Source of the DNA: Bacillus massilioanorexius
GTDB lineage: Bacteria > Bacillota > Bacilli > Bacillales > DSM-1321
Reading direction: 5' to 3'
NCBI RefSeq assembly: GCF_902374955.1
Contig: NZ_CABKRX010000026.1
Span: 1-9,167 of the forward strand
Length of the DNA: 9,167 bases
Part shown: positions 6,316 through 9,167 of the stretch, piece after piece
Position numbering within the stretch: position 1 is the first letter of the stretch
Layout: every line of letters begins with the position of its first letter
The notes under the pieces: generated by a model
Database searches by the model: none
The model's input: the letters and a program-made list of their open reading frames with translations, nothing else
Told to the model about the DNA's origin: nothing
Position numbers and translations under genes: made by a program

Positions 6316-7764
6316 TTACACATATACTAGAATTTTTCTGTTTTTTATATGGCTACCACCATGAAACTTTGCTCCTAAAGCTACTATTTTTTGCAAATAT
6401 TCTATTTTAGTTTTTGTTATTTCTTCACCGTTTAATATATAAGGAATTCCAGGAGGATATGGTGTAATCGTTTCAGCAGCAATATAATTTTCTGCTTCAT
6501 TAAAGTTCACATATTCTTTTTTCCTATCATTCATCTCGGCAAAAGATATTTTTAATTCCGTAAATACTTCATCCTCGAACCCTACATGTATCGGTTCATT
6601 ATACGGTTGATTTCTCTTTTTTAAACATTCGATAGACTCTTGTAAAGACTGTACTATCTGTTTATATTGAAATACTTCTCCATTTTTCAAAATAGGCAAA
6701 ATGAATAAGATATTTCGAGGGTCAGCTAACTCACAAAATATTTGATGTTTTTGTAACTCTGCTTGTAATTGATAGCCTGAAAAGGTGCCATCAGTTTGAA
6801 TCGTAATTCTTAACATATCATAAGATTCCGCCTGATGCTGTAAAATCTTTATTCCAGATATTTTTTGAACTTCATTTTTGAAATCAGTAATTATTGTTTT
6901 TGTATAAGTTAAATCAGCTTCCGTTAGAGTACCTAAATAGGAACGTGCTAAATCTAATGATGCCATAATAGGATAAGAAGGACTACTAGATTGGAATATT
7001 TTCAAATATTGTTCTAATCTATCATAATGAGTGACATGTTTATTTACATGTAAATAAGATCCCATCGTCATAGCAGGTAAAGTTTTGTGCGCAGACTGTA
7101 CAACATAGTCAGCACCATAAACAAGGCTACTTTTTAAAAATGGCTCGCCAGCTATAAAATGTGCGCCATGTGCCTCATCTACTAAAACAGTTAACCCGTT
7201 CATATGTGCGGTTTCAATAAGCTCTTTTATATTTTCACCAACGCCATAATAATTGGGATATGTAAGAATAAGACTTTTAGCTCTCGGGTAAGCCAATATT
7301 GTTTGTTCTAAAGATGGAACCGTAATACCTTCAGCCGTTCCCCAATCTTGATTGATATGAGGCTGTATAAAAATTGGTTTAGCCTTCGCTAGCATGATTC
7401 CGTGAAGAATCGACTTATGACAGTTTCTTTGAACTAATACCTCATCGCCTTCCCTACAAGTAGCCATGATCATAGCTAAATTCCCACAAGTAGAGCCATT
7501 GATAAGAAAATAGCTTTTTCTCGTATTATATAAATTTGAAAGTAACTTTTGAGCTTCTAAAATAGGACCTTCCGGAGCATGCAAATCATCCAATCCTTCT
7601 ATTTCCGTTGCATCTATTTTTAGAATTTCATTAAAGACACTCTTTCCTTTCTCATGAAAAATAATGCCATTCTTATGTCCTGGCACATGAAATGAAACGG
7701 ATCTATTTTTTGAAAATGAAAGTAACACATCATATAAAGGTGTATTTTCATGTATATTAGTCAT
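6316..7764 (-). CDS. yaaO: Orn/Lys/Arg decarboxylase family protein YaaO
   Basis: This PLP-dependent fold-type I enzyme of 482 residues matches B. subtilis YaaO. The family decarboxylates lysine, arginine or ornithine to polyamine precursors; the substrate of this member cannot be read from sequence. Motifs, counted from the chosen start: SFHVPGHKNG near 24-33, the PLP-phosphate region NGSTCGNL near 89-96, VDEAHGAHF near 195-203 (Asp and His contact the cofactor), and SAHKTLPAMTMGS with the Schiff-base lysine near residue 227. The C-terminal domain ends in the family motif PYPPGIPYILNGEEI. Two ATGs are possible: the one at 7771-7773 overlaps the AAAGGA ribosome site, while 7762-7764 is eight bases after it and is preferred. 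The gene is monocistronic or first before tmk; no terminator is seen in the 198 bases to tmk. Confidence 0.93.
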   Translation of the reverse strand: MTNIHENTPLYDVLLSFSKNRSVSFHVPGHKNGIIFHEKGKSVFNEILKIDATEIEGLDDLHAPEGPILEAQKLLSNLYNTRKSYFLINGSTCGNLAMIMATCREGDEVLVQRNCHKSILHGIMLAKAKPIFIQPHINQDWGTAEGITVPSLEQTILAYPRAKSLILTYPNYYGVGENIKELIETAHMNGLTVLVDEAHGAHFIAGEPFLKSSLVYGADYVVQSAHKTLPAMTMGSYLHVNKHVTHYDRLEQYLKIFQSSSPSYPIMASLDLARSYLGTLTEADLTYTKTIITDFKNEVQKISGIKILQHQAESYDMLRITIQTDGTFSGYQLQAELQKHQIFCELADPRNILFILPILKNGEVFQYKQIVQSLQESIECLKKRNQPYNEPIHVGFEDEVFTELKISFAEMNDRKKEYVNFNEAENYIAAETITPYPPGIPYILNGEEITKTKIEYLQKIVALGAKFHGGSHIKNRKILVYV

Positions 7765-7810
7765 ATATGTCATCCTTTTACTTTTACATAATTACAGTTT
7801 AACAAATAAT

Positions 7811-7839
7811 ATAGTATCCCGATATATTTGTTGAAACAA
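7811..7839 (-). promoter_or_regulatory. possible sigma-A promoter of yaaO
   Basis: TTGTTT (7834-7839) and TACTAT (7811-7816) are separated by 17 bases on the minus strand, and the predicted start gives a leader of about 40 bases. The hexamers match three and four consensus positions. The surrounding sequence is very AT-rich, so a chance match is possible. Confidence 0.35.
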
Positions 7840-7920
7840 TAACCATTAATCATATGAAAAACTAATCTACTAAATTAATATATTTCATTCTCATTAATAA
7901 AGTCTATGTTCTCAAATTTA

Positions 7921-8060
7921 GTCACCTATAAACTGTTAGTGGGTATAGGTTTTGAATTCTACTTCAGGATGCTCACTTTCCTCGGAGCAAGTGATGAGTC
8001 TCCTCGGCAGGCACTATCCCACCTATTGGATCAAGAGTCCTCGCACCTTTCTCTAACCAA
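7921..8060. other. GC-richer, possibly structured stretch between csfB and yaaO
   Basis: The 388 bases between yaaO and csfB hold no convincing gene. This part is visibly richer in G and C than the AT-rich 7774-7910. It contains ACCTATA (7924-7930) pairing with TATAGGT (7944-7950); TCACTT (7973-7978) with AAGTGA (7989-7994); a competing GCTC (7971-7974) with GAGC (7985-7988); and TTGG plus AGAG (8026-8037) with CTCT and CCAA (8051-8060). TCCTCG occurs three times, at 7979, 8001 and 8038, in or beside the loops. The strand is uncertain. I recognise no riboswitch class. Confidence 0.4.
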
Positions 8061-8065
8061 CCTTA

Positions 8066-8100
8066 ATAAAAGTCCTTTCACTGTTGTATGGAAGGACTTT
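8066..8100 (-). terminator. terminator after csfB (possibly bidirectional)
   Basis: AAAGTCCTT and AAGGACTTT form a nine-base-pair stem with a loop of about 13-15 bases, about 60 bases past the csfB stop codon. On the minus strand it ends CTTTTATT. On the plus strand the stem extends by a G:U and a C:G pair and is followed by TTTCACTTTT, so it could also end a plus-strand RNA covering 7921-8060. Confidence 0.65.
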
Positions 8101-8161
8101 CACTTTTAAATGGACCATTCATATAGATTTAACAACGGAACGATTTTTGGAGAGATGGGTA

Positions 8162-8362
8162 TTAGTTATATATTTGGGGTTTAGATATTTTCCTCAGTTG
8201 TTGTAAGTAATATTTATATTTTGAATCTGACGTATCAGTCTGTATGATTTCTTTTTCACAATCTCTACATACAAATGAAGTATATAGATGTATCCCCTCA
8301 AATTTTAATTGTTCACATATAATACATATGTGTTTTTCTGGCTTTGTAGATTTTGAATCCAT
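8162..8362 (-). CDS. csfB: anti-sigma factor CsfB (Gin)
   Basis: This 66-residue zinc-finger protein matches B. subtilis CsfB, also called Gin. CsfB binds and inhibits sigma-G before engulfment is complete, and also restrains sigma-E in the forespore. Two CxxC pairs, CIIC at 13-16 and CRDC at 32-35, form the zinc site. GIHLYTSFVC between them and TSDSKYKYYLQQLRKI after them follow the homologue closely. GGAGG lies seven bases before the ATG. The gene sits directly after the rRNA operon, as in B. subtilis, but the next gene is yaaO rather than xpaC. A sigma-F-like promoter lies immediately upstream, in agreement with forespore expression. It ends well before its own terminator. Confidence 0.94.
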   Translation of the reverse strand: MDSKSTKPEKHICIICEQLKFEGIHLYTSFVCRDCEKEIIQTDTSDSKYKYYLQQLRKISKPQIYN

Positions 8363-8381
8363 TTCTCCACCTCCATGCCCT

Positions 8382-8410
8382 TATTCTTCCCATAATCCCT
8401 TTTTGTATAC
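8382..8410 (-). promoter_or_regulatory. sigma-F-type promoter of csfB
   Basis: On the minus strand GTATA (8406-8410) and GGGAAGAATA (8382-8391) match the sigma-F -35 (GywTA) and -10 (GgnrAnAnTw) consensus at every fixed position. The spacer is 14 bases, one or two shorter than usual. The predicted start is only about 13 bases before the ATG, just at the ribosome site, which is tight. Control of csfB by sigma-F is known in B. subtilis. Confidence 0.5.
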
Positions 8411-8505
8411 AAATTTTAGAATAAATAATTTATTGTAGATTCATCTTATTTTATTCTATGTTATACGTTAGGCATTCGTGTATGTTTCCATACTTTTTAA
8501 TAATA

Positions 8506-8534
8506 ATTATGCAAAAGGCGAATTACTTGCTCAA
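8506..8534 (-). promoter_or_regulatory. possible sigma-A promoter upstream of csfB
   Basis: TTGAGC (8529-8534) and CATAAT (8506-8511) are 17 bases apart on the minus strand, with four and five consensus matches. The site is just past the duplicated 5S terminator. It would give csfB a leader of about 137 bases, or start a short RNA. Just after the start, GTATG and CATAC can close a small GAAA-loop hairpin (8481-8494). Confidence 0.33.
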
Positions 8535-8566
8535 CACATAGTCTTATAGGCAATAATTTTCCTAAC

Positions 8567-8596
8567 AAAAAAGACCAACATCTCAGTTGGTCTTTT
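8567..8596 (-). terminator. duplicated 5S rRNA terminator
   Basis: AAGACCAACTGAGATGTTGGTCTT followed by T on the minus strand differs by one base (A for G in the loop-closing region) from the terminator at 8856-8886. The stem is seven base pairs plus flanking A:U pairs. It ends the truncated 5S block. Confidence 0.85.
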
Positions 8597-8601
8597 GCTT
8601 T

Positions 8602-8679
8602 GCCTGGCAACGTCCTACTCTCACAGGGGGAGACCCCCAACTACCATCGGCGCTAGAGCTTAACTTCCGTGTTCGAATG
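8602..8679 (-). pseudogene. 5'-truncated 5S rRNA copy
   Basis: These 78 bases repeat the 3' two thirds of the intact 5S gene at a constant 290-base offset. They are the same from the 3' end through the GATGGTAGTTGGGGGTC region. Relative to the intact copy three bases are missing: two in CTCTTCAGCG (here CTCTAGCG) and one C in ATTCCGAAC. The first 38 or so bases of 5S, including the 5' strand of helix I, are absent. The RNA cannot form the normal 5S fold and is taken to be non-functional as 5S. The copy is joined directly to a spacer-like block (8681-8797). Confidence 0.85.
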
Positions 8680-8680
8680 T

Positions 8681-8797
8681 CGACGAACGATAAGCAGCGA
8701 ATCTCTTCGTCCATTTCACTCGTTCCGTCCTCATGTACATTGTACATTCCGGGCGTCACTCCTTCATGTCCTCGACCTTCTTGCTTCTCCTTCGTCG
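8681..8797 (-). other. spacer-like structured block before the truncated 5S
   Basis: A 117-base block is closed by CGACGAA (8791-8797) pairing with TTCGTCG (8681-8687) on the minus strand, with AAGCA and TGCTT able to extend the stem. In the middle a palindrome, ATGTA-CAATG-TACAT (8733-8747), is flanked by CCGGA before and GAGGAC after. It has no useful open frame. Its layout parallels the block in the true 23S-5S spacer (9015-9133), which suggests both derive from the same rRNA spacer. Confidence 0.55.
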
Positions 8798-8855
8798 GTT
8801 TACTATTTGGCTGACCTCTTTATTGTTTAATCCTTCGGATTTTTCTTTTACATAC

Positions 8856-8886
8856 AAAAAAAGACCAACATCTCAGCTGGTCTTTT
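8856..8886 (-). terminator. terminator of the rRNA operon after the intact 5S
   Basis: On the minus strand, five bases past the 5S end, AAAAGACCA and TGGTCTTTT pair around a short loop (GCTGAGATGT) and are followed by a run of seven T. It is the usual form of an rRNA terminator in Bacillaceae. Confidence 0.9.
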
Positions 8887-8891
8887 GCTTT

Positions 8892-9008
<117 letters not shown>

Positions 9009-9014
9009 AAATTC

Positions 9015-9133
9015 TAATGAATAATCAACTTCGCTCTTCATCGTCAGTTTTCCTCACTCACATCCTCACTTATCTAAATAAGCTCCGGTGTTCGCTCGGT
9101 CACTTCCTTGAATAGCTCGCTGCTAATTCATTA
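9015..9133 (-). other. structured block in the 23S-5S spacer
   Basis: A 119-base block is closed by TAATGAAT (9126-9133) with ATTCATTA (9015-9022) on the minus strand. At its centre CTTAT-TTAG-ATAAG (9069-9082) forms a hairpin flanked by CCGGAG before and GAGGAT after. It ends seven bases before the 5S. Such stems are expected to bring processing sites together in the rRNA precursor. Its similarity to 8681-8797 is discussed as a finding. Confidence 0.55.
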
Positions 9134-9167
9134 TAAGGAATTTCATTCCTTCAAAACTAGATAACGG
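9134..9167 (-). other. 23S-5S spacer immediately after 23S rRNA
   Basis: The right edge reads, on the minus strand, TATCTAGTTTTGAAGGAAT, the sequence commonly found directly after 23S rRNA in Bacillaceae. The conserved 23S end itself is not present, so 23S is expected to stop a few bases beyond the window. Confidence 0.6.

Noticed and set aside
7979..7994. RNase P-like GAGGAAAGT in the csfB-yaaO gap
   Set aside because: Only this short piece matches. The following bases differ from the conserved GAGGAAAGTCC..GCTC block, and the rest of RNase P RNA is absent.
7921..8060. Lysine riboswitch upstream of yaaO
   Set aside because: AGAG..GGTGCGA and GCCGAGG on the minus strand recall L-box elements, but the order and spacing are wrong, and the CTGTCA motif and the five-helix pattern are missing.
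7906..8109. 67-residue plus-strand frame between yaaO and csfB
   Set aside because: There is no ribosome site before its ATG, it resembles no protein I know, and it runs through the terminator stem at 8066-8100.

Overview
This is a low-GC Firmicute, almost certainly Bacillaceae: every protein gene matches, by recalled sequence and by order, the block after the rrnA operon near the B. subtilis replication origin. All genes are on the minus strand, so the window is read from right to left. The presence of csfB (gin), a forespore anti-sigma gene, implies an endospore former.

Right end (9167 to 8567): the tail of an rRNA operon. The 23S-5S spacer is followed by one complete 5S rRNA with its terminator, then a second spacer-like block, a 5'-truncated 5S copy and a duplicated terminator. 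The two spacer blocks share an architecture: a central hairpin and a closing stem, paired by different bases in each. Next come csfB with a sigma-F-like promoter, a terminator, and about 390 bases without a gene that hold a GC-richer, possibly structured stretch. An Orn/Lys/Arg decarboxylase-family gene (yaaO) follows. The xpaC and yaaN genes found between csfB and yaaO in B. subtilis are absent.

Centre (6202 to 2314): a compact operon tmk - darA(yaaQ) - yaaR - holB - ricT(yaaT) - yabA, with a good promoter before tmk, an extended -10 candidate before darA, small gaps or overlaps, and a clear terminator after yabA. The genes join dTMP kinase, a c-di-AMP receptor, a DNA polymerase III clamp-loader subunit, an RNase Y partner and a negative regulator of replication initiation, so nucleotide supply, replication and its control are co-transcribed.

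Left (2313 to 223): a dyad-rich leader, then trmN6-like yabB, a GIY-YIG protein (yazA) and rsmI: two RNA methyltransferases and a small nuclease-fold protein. The last 222 bases hold no convincing gene. They begin with what looks like the second arm and U-tract of a plus-strand terminator (abrB is the expected convergent neighbour, outside the window), then a nested inverted repeat ending in a T-run.

I see no mobile element, CRISPR array, defence system or tRNA gene. The unusual material is non-coding: the duplicated 5S/spacer unit and three structured intergenic stretches. No database or folding program was used; protein identities rest on recognised motifs and recalled homologues.
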